Part shown: positions 20,634 through 30,200 of the stretch, piece by piece | How positions within the stretch are numbered: position 1 is the stretch's first letter | Layout: every line of letters starts with the position of its first letter | Source: an uncultured Fretibacterium sp. | GTDB taxonomy: Bacteria; Synergistota; Synergistia; Synergistales; Aminobacteriaceae | Length of the DNA stretch: 32,374 bases | Reading direction: 5' to 3' | NCBI RefSeq assembly: GCF_938030725.1 | Contig: NZ_CALHIQ010000073.1 | Location: 1-32,374, forward strand | Made by a program: the position numbers and the translations under genes | Notes under the pieces: generated by a model | Told to the model about the DNA's origin: nothing | Seen by the model: only the letters and a program-made list of their open reading frames with translations | The model's database searches: none

Positions 20634-21437
20634 TTGGGAGCTCGGGTTATTGTCACGACCTCCGGAAAAGGAGGGGTGGGGAAGACGACCTCGACCGCGA
20701 ACATCGCGGCGGCCTTGGCCAAGTTCGGCAAGAAGGTCGTAGCGGTCGATGCGGACGTCGGGCTGCGCAACCTGGACGTCATTATGGGCCTTGAGAACAG
20801 GGTGGTCTATAACTTCATTGACGTCATCGAAAAGAACTGCACCCTGAAGCAAGCCCTGATCCGGGACAAGCGGGTGCCGAACCTGTTCCTGCTGGCCGCC
20901 GCCCAGACTCGCACGAAGGACGCGGTGAGCCCCGAACAGATGATAGAGCTTTGCAGTCAGCTGCGGCCGAACTTCGACTTCATCTTCCTGGACTGCCCTG
21001 CGGGCATTGAGGGCGGGTTCAAGAACGCGGCGGCCGGGGCCGACGAGGCCCTCGTGGTCACGACGCCGGAGATCCCGGCGGTGCGGGACGCGGACCGCAT
21101 CATCGGCATGTTGGAGTCCATGGGGAAGGCCCCGATACGCCTGATCATCAACCGCCTCCGGCCCACGATGGTCCAGGATGGTGACATGCTGGCGCAGGAG
21201 GACATCCTGGACGTCCTCTCGATTAAGCTGATCGGCATCGTCCCGGAGGACGAGTGCGTCATCCGCGCCACCAACAACGGCGAGCCGATGACCTTGTCCC
21301 CGGAGTCCCCGGCAGCCCAGGCCTATCTGAACATCGCCCAACGCCTCATGGGGCAGGAGGTACCGCTGATGGACCTCGATGCCTACGCTTCCCATGGGCT
21401 CTTCCGTTGGTTTAAGAACCTGTTTAAGCGGCGTTAG
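20634..21437 (+). CDS. minD: Septum-site-determining ATPase MinD
   Basis: MinD is the membrane-cycling ATPase that recruits MinC and responds to MinE. The 267-residue protein has the deviant Walker A GKGGVGKTT at residues 11-19, with signature Lys12. The switch I region holds VDADVGLRNLDV, and the Walker B-like strand is FIFLDCPAGIEGGF. The C-terminal amphipathic membrane-targeting helix is FRWFKNLFKRR. Length matches E. coli MinD (270). The start is TTG 20634, with GGAGG 7 nt upstream; no ATG is available at the right place. Confidence 0.96.
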   Translation: MGARVIVTTSGKGGVGKTTSTANIAAALAKFGKKVVAVDADVGLRNLDVIMGLENRVVYNFIDVIEKNCTLKQALIRDKRVPNLFLLAAAQTRTKDAVSPEQMIELCSQLRPNFDFIFLDCPAGIEGGFKNAAAGADEALVVTTPEIPAVRDADRIIGMLESMGKAPIRLIINRLRPTMVQDGDMLAQEDILDVLSIKLIGIVPEDECVIRATNNGEPMTLSPESPAAQAYLNIAQRLMGQEVPLMDLDAYASHGLFRWFKNLFKRR

Positions 21438-21500
21438 CCCGCAGAAGGATCGCCGCGTCGAACGAACGGCCTGCGCGGGAAGTGACGTCTGCAGAGTGCG

Positions 21501-21515
21501 AAGGGCAGGGCCCTT
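21501..21515 (+). repeat. Short hairpin in the minD-minE gap
   Basis: AAGGGC and GCCCTT pair perfectly around a 3-nt loop. No T-run follows. It lies in the 183-nt gap 21438-21620, which is long for a minD-minE spacing. I see no gene in this gap; a small open frame across it has no ribosome-binding site and reads as shadow. Confidence 0.25.
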
Positions 21516-21620
21516 GAGAGCCGACGTGCCGTCCCTTTCGAGGCGGGAGTTTTCGTTTCAGGCGTTGAGCGAGGGGACGTTACGGCTGAACACGGAGTCA
21601 CGGACAGGGGAGAGATCGTA

Positions 21621-21956
21621 GTGGACTTTTTACGGAAAATCTTTGGCGGTGGAGCCGACCGGTCGGGCCGAAAGGCCAGCGACAGGCTGCGCATCGTTTT
21701 GATACACGACAGGACCGACATCTCGCCGCAGCTGCTTGAGGAGCTGCGCAATGAGATGATCGGCGTCCTGACGAAGTACATGGACATCGACCTCAGCAAG
21801 ATTGAAATCGATTTGGACCACGACGAGCAGGAGGTTGCCCTGGTGGCGAACATTCCCGTCCTGAGAATCAAGCGGGGGAGCAGCGGGGAGTCCTTTGAGG
21901 AGCCGCGCCGCCGCGAGAAGCCCGCGGGCGGACGCCGGCGGGAGAGGGACCGCTGA
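21621..21956 (+). CDS. minE: Cell-division topological specificity factor MinE
   Basis: MinE stimulates MinD ATPase and drives Min pattern formation. The 111-residue product begins with MDFLRKIFGGG, the membrane-contacting segment. The MinD-binding stretch follows (ASDRLRIVLIHDRTDISPQ), then the topological-specificity domain (LRNEMIGVLTKYMDIDLSKIEIDLD). The last ~25 residues are a charged, basic tail beyond the usual ~88-residue E. coli length. GTG 21621 has GGGGAG 8 nt upstream. Confidence 0.93.
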   Translation: MDFLRKIFGGGADRSGRKASDRLRIVLIHDRTDISPQLLEELRNEMIGVLTKYMDIDLSKIEIDLDHDEQEVALVANIPVLRIKRGSSGESFEEPRRREKPAGGRRRERDR

Positions 21957-21986
21957 GCGCCCGTGCGGGGCTTTAGGTGAACGAAG

Positions 21987-23108
21987 GTGATGGAGCCGCC
22001 GCGCCTCTCGTCCTTCAAAGAGGACGCCGCCGCGATGGACCGGGTCCTCTTGGCCTGTGCCTTGGCGCTGACCCTCTGGGGAATCCTCTGCATCTACAGC
22101 GCTGCAGCGGGACCCCATGGGCGCGGAGGGGATTTTGCCCTGCGCCAGCTCGGCTTCCTGGGCCTCAGCGTTGCGACGATGTTCGCGATCCTGGCGATAG
22201 GCTGCCATCGTCTTTTGGATGCGGCCTATCCCCTCTACGCCTTCACGCTCTTCGTGCTGCTGGCGACGGTCGTCCTGGCGCCAAAGGTGAAGGGTGCCCA
22301 CAGCTGGATGGCCCTCGGCGGCTTTCGCTTTCAGCCGTCGGAGTTCGCCAAGGTTTCCCTGATCCTCATGCTGTCGAAGGTGCTCAGCCGCTATCCGCCC
22401 CTCTCGATCCGGACCTTTGCGATAGGCGTCGGCGCAATGCTGCCGGCGGTGCTGCTGGTCCTGATGCAGCCCGACGCGGGCAGCGCGCTGGTGTACTTGG
22501 TGATCTCCTTCGGGATGATCTTCGCCGCGGGGGCTCCGATACGCTACTTCCTGGCCATCGGCGGAGCGGGCGTCCTCATGCTCCCCTTCCTGTGGCTGGG
22601 CCTGAAGGAGTACCAGAAGATGCGCTTATTGGTGTTCCTGGACCCCATGCTGGACCCGCTGGGTGCCGGGTACAACGTGATCCAGTCGCGCATCGCCGTG
22701 GGGTCGGGGGGCTTCTGGGGAAAGGGTTTTCTGCTCGGGATGCAGAGCAAACTGCGGTTCCTTCCTGAGCCCCACACGGACTTCATCTTCAGCGTCAGTT
22801 CGGAGGAGTTCGGCTTCCTGGGCGGCATCGTCGTCCTCCTGCTCTTTGCCGTCCTGTTCTGCCGCATCGTCGGTGCGGGGCTCAAGAGCCGGGACCGCCG
22901 CGCCAAGCTGATCGCGGCAGGGGTCGTGTCGTGGATCTGGGTTCAGACGTTCGAGAGCATCGGGATGAGCGTCGGATTGATGCCTGTGACGGGGCTGCCG
23001 CTGCCCTTCCTCAGTTACGGGGGTAGTTCCCTCCTCTCCCTGTTCATGGGGCTGGGCCTCGTGGGGAGCGTCTACGTCGAGGGCGTGAGGCGTCCCTACT
23101 ACTTTTAA
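21987..23108 (+). CDS. rodA: Peptidoglycan glycosyltransferase RodA (SEDS family)
   Basis: SEDS proteins polymerise lipid II into glycan strands; RodA works with PBP2 in elongation. The 373-residue protein has about ten hydrophobic segments and family motifs: HSWMALGGFRFQPSEFAK, a large loop with AGYNVIQSRIAVGSGGFWGKGF, PEPHTDFIFSVSSEEFGFLG, and GLPLPFLSYGGSSL near the end. RodA is preferred over FtsW because of the mre/mrdA/min neighbourhood; sequence alone would not exclude FtsW. The start is GTG 21987 (AGGTG 7 nt upstream) or the next codon, ATG 21990. Confidence 0.92.
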   Translation: MMEPPRLSSFKEDAAAMDRVLLACALALTLWGILCIYSAAAGPHGRGGDFALRQLGFLGLSVATMFAILAIGCHRLLDAAYPLYAFTLFVLLATVVLAPKVKGAHSWMALGGFRFQPSEFAKVSLILMLSKVLSRYPPLSIRTFAIGVGAMLPAVLLVLMQPDAGSALVYLVISFGMIFAAGAPIRYFLAIGGAGVLMLPFLWLGLKEYQKMRLLVFLDPMLDPLGAGYNVIQSRIAVGSGGFWGKGFLLGMQSKLRFLPEPHTDFIFSVSSEEFGFLGGIVVLLLFAVLFCRIVGAGLKSRDRRAKLIAAGVVSWIWVQTFESIGMSVGLMPVTGLPLPFLSYGGSSLLSLFMGLGLVGSVYVEGVRRPYYF

Positions 23109-23126
23109 GCTCGCGCTGACGTCCCC

Positions 23127-23154
23127 GCACGAAGGGGGCCCCTGGCGCCCGTGC
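23127..23154 (+). repeat. Inverted repeat between rodA and the radical-SAM gene
   Basis: GCACG (23127-23131) and CGTGC (23150-23154) close an 18-nt GC-rich interior that can pair further (GGGGC/GCGCC with mismatch). The following bases are CTCTTGG, not a T-run, so termination is doubtful. Confidence 0.3.
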
Positions 23155-23176
23155 CTCTTGGAAGGAGTCTTTCTGA

Positions 23177-24985
23177 ATGCTTTTCCCCGAGTTCAAGCGG
23201 CCGGACTGGCCGCTCCTGTCCCAGGTGTCGCGCCCGTCGCGCTACTGCGGCAACGAATGGCGCAGCTATGCCCTGCCGTCCTGGGACGAGGGGAACAGGC
23301 TGCGGGTCTGCCTTGTCTTTCCCGACGTGTACGAGATCGGCATGAGCTATTACGGGTTTCAGATCCTGGCGCCCCTCATCCGCGCACTGGGCTGTCTTGC
23401 GGATCGCGCCTACTGCCCCTGGGGGGACATGGAGGCGCTCCTGCGGGCCCGCGGGCTGCCGTTGACGTCCGTCGAACAGCGCAGGCCGCTTTCGGACTTC
23501 GACGTGGTGGGCTTCACCCTGCAGCACGAGATGGGGTACACGAACGTCCTCACGATCCTGGACCTGGCGGGTATCCCCCTACGCGCCGGGGACCGCCGCA
23601 GAGAGGACCCCATCGTCATTGCGGGCGGACATGGGGCCTTCGTCCCGGAGCCACTGCACGCCTTCATCGACCTCTTTTGCATCGGCGATGGGGAGGCGGT
23701 GTTGCCTGACCTGCTCCCCGTCCTGGAGGAAACCAGGGGACAGGACCGCGCCGCCCGCCTCGCGGCCTGTGCGAAGATGAAGGGGGTGTACGTCCCTTCC
23801 CTCTATGCCTCGGACGCCAGGGGATGTCCCGTGGTCCCTGCGGCAACCCCCTTCCTCGCGGAGCGCCAGATCCGGCTGGACTTCAACTCGGTCTTCATCC
23901 CCGATTCCATGGTCGTCCCGTCGGTGAACATCGTCCACGACCGGGCGGTCCTGGAGCTCTTCCGGGGCTGCAGCCGGGGGTGCCGCTTCTGCCAGGCCGG
24001 GATGATCTGCCGCCCGGTCCGGGAGCGGAGCGTGGACCAGGTCGTCAGCGCCGTGCTCGCGCTGCTGCGCCGGACGGGGTGGGACGAACTGGGACTCCTG
24101 TCGCTGGCCTCCTGCGACTACTCGGAGATCGAACGGCTGATCGACGAGCTGACGGGCCCGCTCCTGGAGCGCCGCGCGCGGCTGGGCCTTCCCAGCCTCA
24201 GGGTGGACAGCTTCTCCGTCGGGCTGGCGGGGCGCCTGCAGCAGCTGCGCCGCGGAGGGCTGACCTTCGCCCCCGAGGCAGGGACTCAGAGGCTGCGCGA
24301 CGTCATCAACAAGGGCGTGGACGAGGAGTCCATTCGAGCCTGTCTGACGGAGACGTTCTCCCGCGGCTGGGACCGGGTGAAGCTGTACTTCATGATGGGG
24401 CTCCCGACGGAGCGCGACGAGGACCTGGACGGCATCCTGGAGCTCGCCCGGGGAGCGCTGAAGCTGGGCCGGACCCTGGGGCGGCGCAGGGCCTCCGTCA
24501 GCGTGTCGGTGGCCGGCTTCGTCCCCAAGGCGCACACGCCCTTTCAGTGGGAGAGGCAGAACTCCATCGAGGAGCTCAGGGAGAAGGGGCGGCGCCTTAA
24601 GGCCGGCGTCCGCGACCGCAACCTCTCCCTGAGCTACCATGAGCCGGAGCAGACGTTTCTGGAGGGCGTTCTCTCGCGAGGGGACCGGCGCACGTCGGAC
24701 GTCATCGAGCGGGCCTGGCGCACGGGCGCGCGCTTCGACAGCTGGAGCGAAACCTTCAACCTGCAGCGGTGGCTGGATGCCTTCGATTTCTGCGGGCTGG
24801 ACCCCCTCGACTTCACGCGCGAGCGCGGTACGGAGGAGGCGCTGCCCTGGGATCACATCCATCCCGGGGTACGAAAGGACTTCCTGCTCCGCGAACGGCA
24901 TCGCGCCTACGAGGGAAAGCTCTCGCCCAACTGCCGCGACGGCTGCGCGGGCTGTGGCCTCGGCTGCCGGGAGGCGGCGCTGTGA
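23177..24985 (+). CDS. TIGR03960-type radical SAM protein with B12-binding-like N-terminus
   Basis: The 602-residue protein has an N-terminal cobalamin-binding-like region (~40-180, with VGFTLQHEMGYTNVLTIL and VIAGGHGAF). The radical SAM core follows, where C265-x3-C269-x2-C272 (CSRGCRFC) would hold the [4Fe-4S] cluster that cleaves SAM. FAPEAGTQRLRDVINKG and YFMMGLPTE are typical of this family. A C-terminal cysteine cluster (CRDGCAGCGLGC) may bind a second metal centre. The family nearly always sits beside a TIGR03936 gene, as here (GTGA overlap, 4 nt), usually near rng. The reaction is not established to my knowledge. ATG 23177 has AAGGAG 9 nt upstream. Confidence 0.9.
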   Translation: MLFPEFKRPDWPLLSQVSRPSRYCGNEWRSYALPSWDEGNRLRVCLVFPDVYEIGMSYYGFQILAPLIRALGCLADRAYCPWGDMEALLRARGLPLTSVEQRRPLSDFDVVGFTLQHEMGYTNVLTILDLAGIPLRAGDRRREDPIVIAGGHGAFVPEPLHAFIDLFCIGDGEAVLPDLLPVLEETRGQDRAARLAACAKMKGVYVPSLYASDARGCPVVPAATPFLAERQIRLDFNSVFIPDSMVVPSVNIVHDRAVLELFRGCSRGCRFCQAGMICRPVRERSVDQVVSAVLALLRRTGWDELGLLSLASCDYSEIERLIDELTGPLLERRARLGLPSLRVDSFSVGLAGRLQQLRRGGLTFAPEAGTQRLRDVINKGVDEESIRACLTETFSRGWDRVKLYFMMGLPTERDEDLDGILELARGALKLGRTLGRRRASVSVSVAGFVPKAHTPFQWERQNSIEELREKGRRLKAGVRDRNLSLSYHEPEQTFLEGVLSRGDRRTSDVIERAWRTGARFDSWSETFNLQRWLDAFDFCGLDPLDFTRERGTEEALPWDHIHPGVRKDFLLRERHRAYEGKLSPNCRDGCAGCGLGCREAAL

Positions 24986-25674
24986 GCGTTCGCGTGCGCG
25001 TTTGCTACGAGAAACGCGGCTTTGCGTGTTTCGTCCCTCACGTCGCGCTGGCGTCGATCTTCACCCGTGCCGCGCTGCGCGCCGGGCTCAGCCTGACGCA
25101 GACCCTGGGCTGTTCCCCGCACCCGAAGATGAGCTTCGCTCCTGAGCTGCCGGCGGGCGTCGTCGCCCTTGGAGAGCTTGTGGACGTGTACCTCGAGGAG
25201 GTGCCAGAGGACCTTCTCGTGCGGTGGAACGCGGCGATGCCCGTGGACTTTCGCCTGCTGTCCTTCGAGCTGCCTGAGGAGGGCGCGCCGTCGCTGGGCA
25301 AGGTCTGCCAGTCGGCCCGTTATTGGGTGCGCTGCGTGGGGTCCTTCGCTTCGGAGGAGCTCCTGGCACGGGCGCGGGCCTTCTACGGCGACGCGCTGCT
25401 TCGGGGTGCGAGCGGGGTTGACGTCGAGGAGGACGGCAGCGCCGACTGGGTGGATTTCGTGCTGGCGCGGCCCGCCCAGAACGGCATCGGCGGCTGGGTC
25501 CGGAGGATGGTCGCGGACGGCGCCTTGGAGGGGTGGCAGGACCTGAACGTCGTGAGGGCGGCCATCGGCCCTCTGGCTACAGTCCTGGGGGTGGACTGCG
25601 GCCCGGCGGAGGGCGAAACGCTGCGATCCGGAACTACTGAAGAAAGATTGAGCGGTCCTGAGCGGCTGCCCTGA
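24982..25674 (+). CDS. TIGR03936/DUF2344 family protein
   Basis: The 230-residue product starts VRVRVCYEKRGFACFVPHVALASIFTRA, corresponding to the family's R-x-x-F-x-K-x-G-x-x-x-F/Y-x-S/P-H opening, and continues with SLTQTLGCSPHPKMSFAPELPAG. In other bacteria this protein is encoded next to, or fused with, the TIGR03960 radical SAM protein, so they probably act together. Its own activity is unknown. GTG 24982 overlaps the radical SAM stop (GTGA) and has GGGAGG 7 nt upstream. A hairpin spans its stop codon. Confidence 0.88.
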   Translation: MSVRVRVCYEKRGFACFVPHVALASIFTRAALRAGLSLTQTLGCSPHPKMSFAPELPAGVVALGELVDVYLEEVPEDLLVRWNAAMPVDFRLLSFELPEEGAPSLGKVCQSARYWVRCVGSFASEELLARARAFYGDALLRGASGVDVEEDGSADWVDFVLARPAQNGIGGWVRRMVADGALEGWQDLNVVRAAIGPLATVLGVDCGPAEGETLRSGTTEERLSGPERLP

Positions 25675-25693
25675 GGGGCAGGCCCGTCCGGGC
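25666..25693 (+). repeat. Hairpins at the end of the DUF2344 gene and in the rng leader
   Basis: CTGCCC (25666-25671) pairs with GGGCAG (25676-25681); the 4-nt loop contains the TGA stop of the preceding gene. GCCC (25682-25685) then pairs with GGGC (25690-25693). No T-run follows. The element lies 75-100 nt before the rng start and could act as a weak pause or as structure in the rng leader. Confidence 0.35.
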
Positions 25694-25766
25694 GGCTGAA
25701 AATTTACGAGAGCCGGCGGTGCAGCGTCACCTCGCAGGCCGGCCCTTGGATCCCTAAGGAGGACAA

Positions 25767-27278
25767 ATGTCGTCTTTAGACTGTGTGGAGCGAAAGATCA
25801 TCGCCGACACCCGCGAGAACGAGGAGACGCGCGTCGCGATCCTTGAGGGCGGTCGGCTGGCGGACGTCTTTATAGAGCGCATGTGGGACCGCCAGAAGGC
25901 GGGGGAGATCTACAAGGCCAGGGTGGAGAGCGTGCTGCCGGGGATCAACGCGGCCTTCGTCACCATCGGCGAGGGGCGAAACGCCTTTTTGTACCTCAAC
26001 GACGTACACGGCATGAAGGTGGTCGAGAACCAGGAGATCGTCGTGCAGGTAACGAAGACGGCTATCAAGAACAAGGGGGCCCGCGTGACCCCGCGCATCT
26101 CCCTGCCGGGACGCTACCTCGTCCTGGTCCCCGACGGCGGAGAGGCCGGCGTGTCGCGCCGCATCGTCGATGAGGGGGAGCGGAAGCGGTTGCGTCACTT
26201 CGCCAGGGAGTTGAAGGGGGACGACTTCGGCGTGATCATCCGCACCGCTGCGGAGGGCGTGGACGAGGAGACGCTGGCCGCGGACGTAGAGTCCCTGCTG
26301 GCGCTCTGGCGCGAGATCGAGCACGACGCGGAGCTTCAGGCCGCCCCCTGCCTTTTGTACAAGGATCGGGGGCTTTTGGGCCGGGTGTTGCGGGACGAGG
26401 TCCACGGCAGCGTTGACGAGATCATCCTCGACAGCGCCGAGGAGATGCGGCACGTGAACGAGTACGTCGCGACGCTCTACAAGACGGACCGTCCGCAGGT
26501 TTCCCTCTACGAGGGAGCCGTGCCCATCTTCGAGTACTACGGCGTCGAGGCGGAGATCGAGCAGGCCCTGGAGCGCAAGGTCTGGCTCCGATCGGGCGCC
26601 TACCTTGTGATCGAGCACACGGAGGCCCTGACGGTGATCGACGTGAACACCGGCAAGTACGTCGGGGACCTGGACATGAGGCACACGACGCTGGCGACGA
26701 ACCTGGAGGCGGCGGACGAGGTGGCCCGCCAGCTGCGCCTGAGATCCATCGGCGGGATCGTCGTGGTGGACTTCATCGACATGGAGTTTGAGGAGGACCG
26801 CAAAAAACTGCTGGATCGCCTTGAAGAGGTCTTTCAGCTGGATCGGTCGAGGGCCCGCGTGTTCAGCATGACGCAGCTTGGCCTGGTGGAGCTCACCCGC
26901 AAGCGCGGGAGGTTGGACCTGAGGTCCGTGATGACCCGCGGGTGCCCCTTCTGCAACGATAACGGCTGGGTGCTGCGGGAGGACACGCTGGCCCTGTCCA
27001 TCAAGCGCTTTCTGAGGAAGATATCGCAGACGAACCGCGCGGAGGCCTTGCTGCTGCAGGCCAACTCCATGGTCGCGCAGTACGTCCGCGACACGTACCT
27101 CGCGATGTGGGAGCGGGAGCTGAACGCAAAGATCCTCATCGCCGGGATGCCGGACTTCGCCTGGAGCAAGTACCGCATCGAGCTTCAGGGGACGCTGGAC
27201 GCGGTGGAGCGTCGGGCGCACCAGCTTGAGCGGCGGGAGGAGAGTTCCATCGTTGTCCATCGAGTCCCTGCACCTTAA
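25767..27278 (+). CDS. rng: Ribonuclease E/G family endoribonuclease
   Basis: RNase G/E cleaves single-stranded AU-rich RNA in rRNA maturation and mRNA decay. The 503-residue protein has an S1 RNA-binding domain (~37-125, GINAAFVTIGEGRNAFLYL). The catalytic metal ligands are D292 in VIDVNTG and D335 in VVVDFID, 43 residues apart as in E. coli RNase E (D303/D346). The zinc-link CPFC is at 393-396, with TRKRGR just before it. The long RNase E C-terminal scaffold is absent, so it is RNase G-like in size. ATG 25767 has a perfect TAAGGAGG 5-6 nt upstream. It overlaps smc by 26 nt. Confidence 0.94.
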   Translation: MSSLDCVERKIIADTRENEETRVAILEGGRLADVFIERMWDRQKAGEIYKARVESVLPGINAAFVTIGEGRNAFLYLNDVHGMKVVENQEIVVQVTKTAIKNKGARVTPRISLPGRYLVLVPDGGEAGVSRRIVDEGERKRLRHFARELKGDDFGVIIRTAAEGVDEETLAADVESLLALWREIEHDAELQAAPCLLYKDRGLLGRVLRDEVHGSVDEIILDSAEEMRHVNEYVATLYKTDRPQVSLYEGAVPIFEYYGVEAEIEQALERKVWLRSGAYLVIEHTEALTVIDVNTGKYVGDLDMRHTTLATNLEAADEVARQLRLRSIGGIVVVDFIDMEFEEDRKKLLDRLEEVFQLDRSRARVFSMTQLGLVELTRKRGRLDLRSVMTRGCPFCNDNGWVLREDTLALSIKRFLRKISQTNRAEALLLQANSMVAQYVRDTYLAMWERELNAKILIAGMPDFAWSKYRIELQGTLDAVERRAHQLERREESSIVVHRVPAP

Positions 27279-30200
27279 GGGCTTCAAGAGCTTCGGCAGC
27301 CCCTGCAGCTTCACGTTCAACGGCGGATTCACTGCCATCGTCGGCCCCAACGGGAGCGGCAAGAGCAACATCCTGGACGCCCTGAGGTGGATTCTGGGCG
27401 AGGGCAGCGGGACGGCCCTTCGCATCCTCCGGCAGAGCGACCTCCTGTTTTCGGGCAGCATCTCCGTCCCCCCGGCGAAGGGGGCCGAGGTGCGCCTCGT
27501 CATGACGAAGAGCGAGGACCGAGCCGTCCTGTGCCGCCAGTACGCGGAGGGCGGTGGGACGCTGCTGCTGGACGGGGAGCGGATTCTGCTTCAGGACCTG
27601 GACGCGGTGAAGGAGCGATTCTCCCTTTCGGGGGAGGGCTTTGCCTTCATCGGCCAGGGGGAGGTTTCTGCGGCCATCCACCAGCGGCCCAGGGAGCGCC
27701 GGCGCCAGTTGGACCTCCTGTTCGGCATCGACCGCTACCGCGCCCGCCGGGACGATACGCTGAAGCGGCTCGACGACGCGCTGAGCGAGGCCCAGAGGAT
27801 CGAAACCCTGATTCGGGACCTGAACGACCGCCGCGCCGAGATCGCCGCGGACGTCAAGGTGGCCGTGGAGGCCCGGGGCATCCTGGACAATCTGGAGGTC
27901 CTTCGCCGCGATTTCTACTTCTCAAAGCGCCTGGAGCTGGAACGCTCCGGAGCCGCGCTCCGCTCCGAGGCGCAGCTTCTGCGCGTGCGCCTGGACTCTG
28001 AGGTTTGTTGGCGCGAGGTCTGGCGCCGGGCCGTCCTGGGCGCCGAGGAGGCGCTGCGGGGACAGGGCTTCGACGAGAGGGCCTTCACGGAGCGAATGGA
28101 GGAGCTGGCCGCTCGCAAGGATGCGCTGCAGCGTCAGGCCTTTCAGAGCGCCGCGCGCGTCCGGGCCATCCTGGAGAGGCGCGCCGTGCTCCTGGAGGAG
28201 GTGCGGAAGGACGAGGAGCGGCGGGACGCCCTGAGGCAGGAGCTGGATTGCGCGAGGGGGGACGTGGCCGAGGGAGAGCGGCGCCTCGCGGGGTGCCGGG
28301 AGGCGATCGAAGCACGGGCACGGGAGCTCGACGAGAGCCGCGCGGGCATGGAGCGCGAGAGGGAGCGCCGTCAACGCCTGCGGGATGAGCTGGCGGAACG
28401 GCGGCTCTCCGCTTCGCGATCGGAGGCGGAGCTCCGTGCCCTGGCCACTTCCGATCGGGAGAGCGCAGCAGAGCTGGAGCGCCTTCAGGGGGAGGAGCGC
28501 CGCCGGGCGGAGGCGGGCGCCGCGCTGGAGCGTCGAGTCGCGGAGCTGTCCGCCAGGTACGGGCGCCTGACGGACGAGCACGCGCTCCTCTACGCCTCCT
28601 GTCAAAAGCAGGCGGCGACGCTGCAGCAGATGAGGCGGGATCGCGCGCGCCGCGAGGCGGACCTGGACTCCCTGAGAGACAGCGCCGGAGCCTCCGTCTA
28701 TCCGGAGCCCGTCCGCCTTCTGCTCTCGGCCTCGCGCCTGAACCGTATGCGCTCCCGTCCCGAGGTGGCTGCGGAGGCCTTCTCCTGTCCTTCGGACGTC
28801 GCCCCGGCCCTCGAGGCGTACATGGGAGGGCGGCAGTTCTGGCTTCTGGTCCGCACGCTCGACGAGGCCCAGGAGGGGATTGAGCTCCTGAAGCAGCGCC
28901 GCGCGGGGCGCGTAACCTACCTGCCCCTTGAGCGCTGCCGGCCCCGGGACCGCGACGCCCGCTTCAGGCTGCCCTCAACCGGCGTTGTGGGATGGGCCAT
29001 GGACCTGATTCAGGTGCGCTCCCCCTGGGAGCCCGCGCTCCTTCACATGATGGGGGACCTGCTCATCGTGGAGGACTTCGCCCTCGGCAGCGGCCTGGCG
29101 AAGCAGGGGGCCCGCTTCCCCATCGCCACCCTTGACGGCGAGGTCTTCGCCCCCTCAGGGACGGTCAGCGGCGGTCGGGGACGTCAGAGGGTCAGCGCCA
29201 TCGTCCTGAACCAGCAGATCGCACAGGCCCAGGAAGCTCTCGAGGAGCTGCGCAGGCGCATCGAGGAGGCGGACGGGACCTTCCGTTCGGACGAGGCGCG
29301 GGAGCAGGAGCTGTCCGCCGCGCGGGACGAGGCGGCGACGGAGGTGGAACGGCTGAGGGCGGACGTTGTGACCTCGGGCAGGGCGCTTGCTGCACTGCGG
29401 GCCTCCGTTGAACGCCTTGAGGCGGATCGCGCTCAGGGCGTGGCCAGGGCGGAGGGGCTGAGGGCTGATCTGCGCTCCTCAGGGGAGCGGACGGAGGCGC
29501 TTGAGGAAGAGCTCGCCGGACTGAACGAGATCGCGGATGGGGAAGGGGTGGAGGTTGCCCTGGCCCCCATGCGCGCGGAGCTCTCCCTCGCGGAGGAGCG
29601 GCTTCGCGGCGCGCGGGTCATCGCGGAACGGATGGAGGGCGAGTACGCGGCCCTGGCCGACCATCTGGGACGCCTGACGGAGGAGGCCGAGGCCGGAAGG
29701 AGGGAGGAGGCGGAGCGGCGCACGCTCCTCCGCGGCATCGGGCGCGAACGCCTGGCGCTGCACCGTGAGGAACAGGAGTTGACCCGATGTCTTGAGGAGG
29801 AGCGGGGGCGTCTACGGCAGGCCCATTTTCGCCTTGAACGGCTTCGCATCCGTTCGGGACGCGCCGACGCGGCGGAGGCGGGGCGGCAGGCGGAGATCGC
29901 GGCTCTGGAAGAGAGGCTGGCCGCGGTGGGAGCGGAGCGCGGCCAACTGATGGAGCTGTGGGACGAAAAGTACCCCTACGACGCGGCGGAGGCCAGGGAG
30001 GTCGAGGGAGGGCGTGACCTCATCGCCTCCCTCCGCAAGTTGGAGCGCGAGCTGAAGGCCCTTGGCCCGTACAACCTGGGGGCCCTCTCCGAGGACACCT
30101 CCCTGACGGAGCGGGTGGACTTCCTCAGCGATCAGTTGGAGGACGTGCGGGGTGGCGCCGACGAGCTGAGGGAGCTGATCCGGCAGACGGACGCTCAGGT

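Noticed and set aside
21379..21621. 80-codon plus-strand frame spanning the minD-minE gap
   Set aside because: It begins inside minD, has no ribosome-binding site, and its translation shows no conserved-looking pattern.
25776..27503. 575-codon minus-strand open frame opposite rng
   Set aside because: It is a shadow of rng and the start of smc; its translation resembles no protein.
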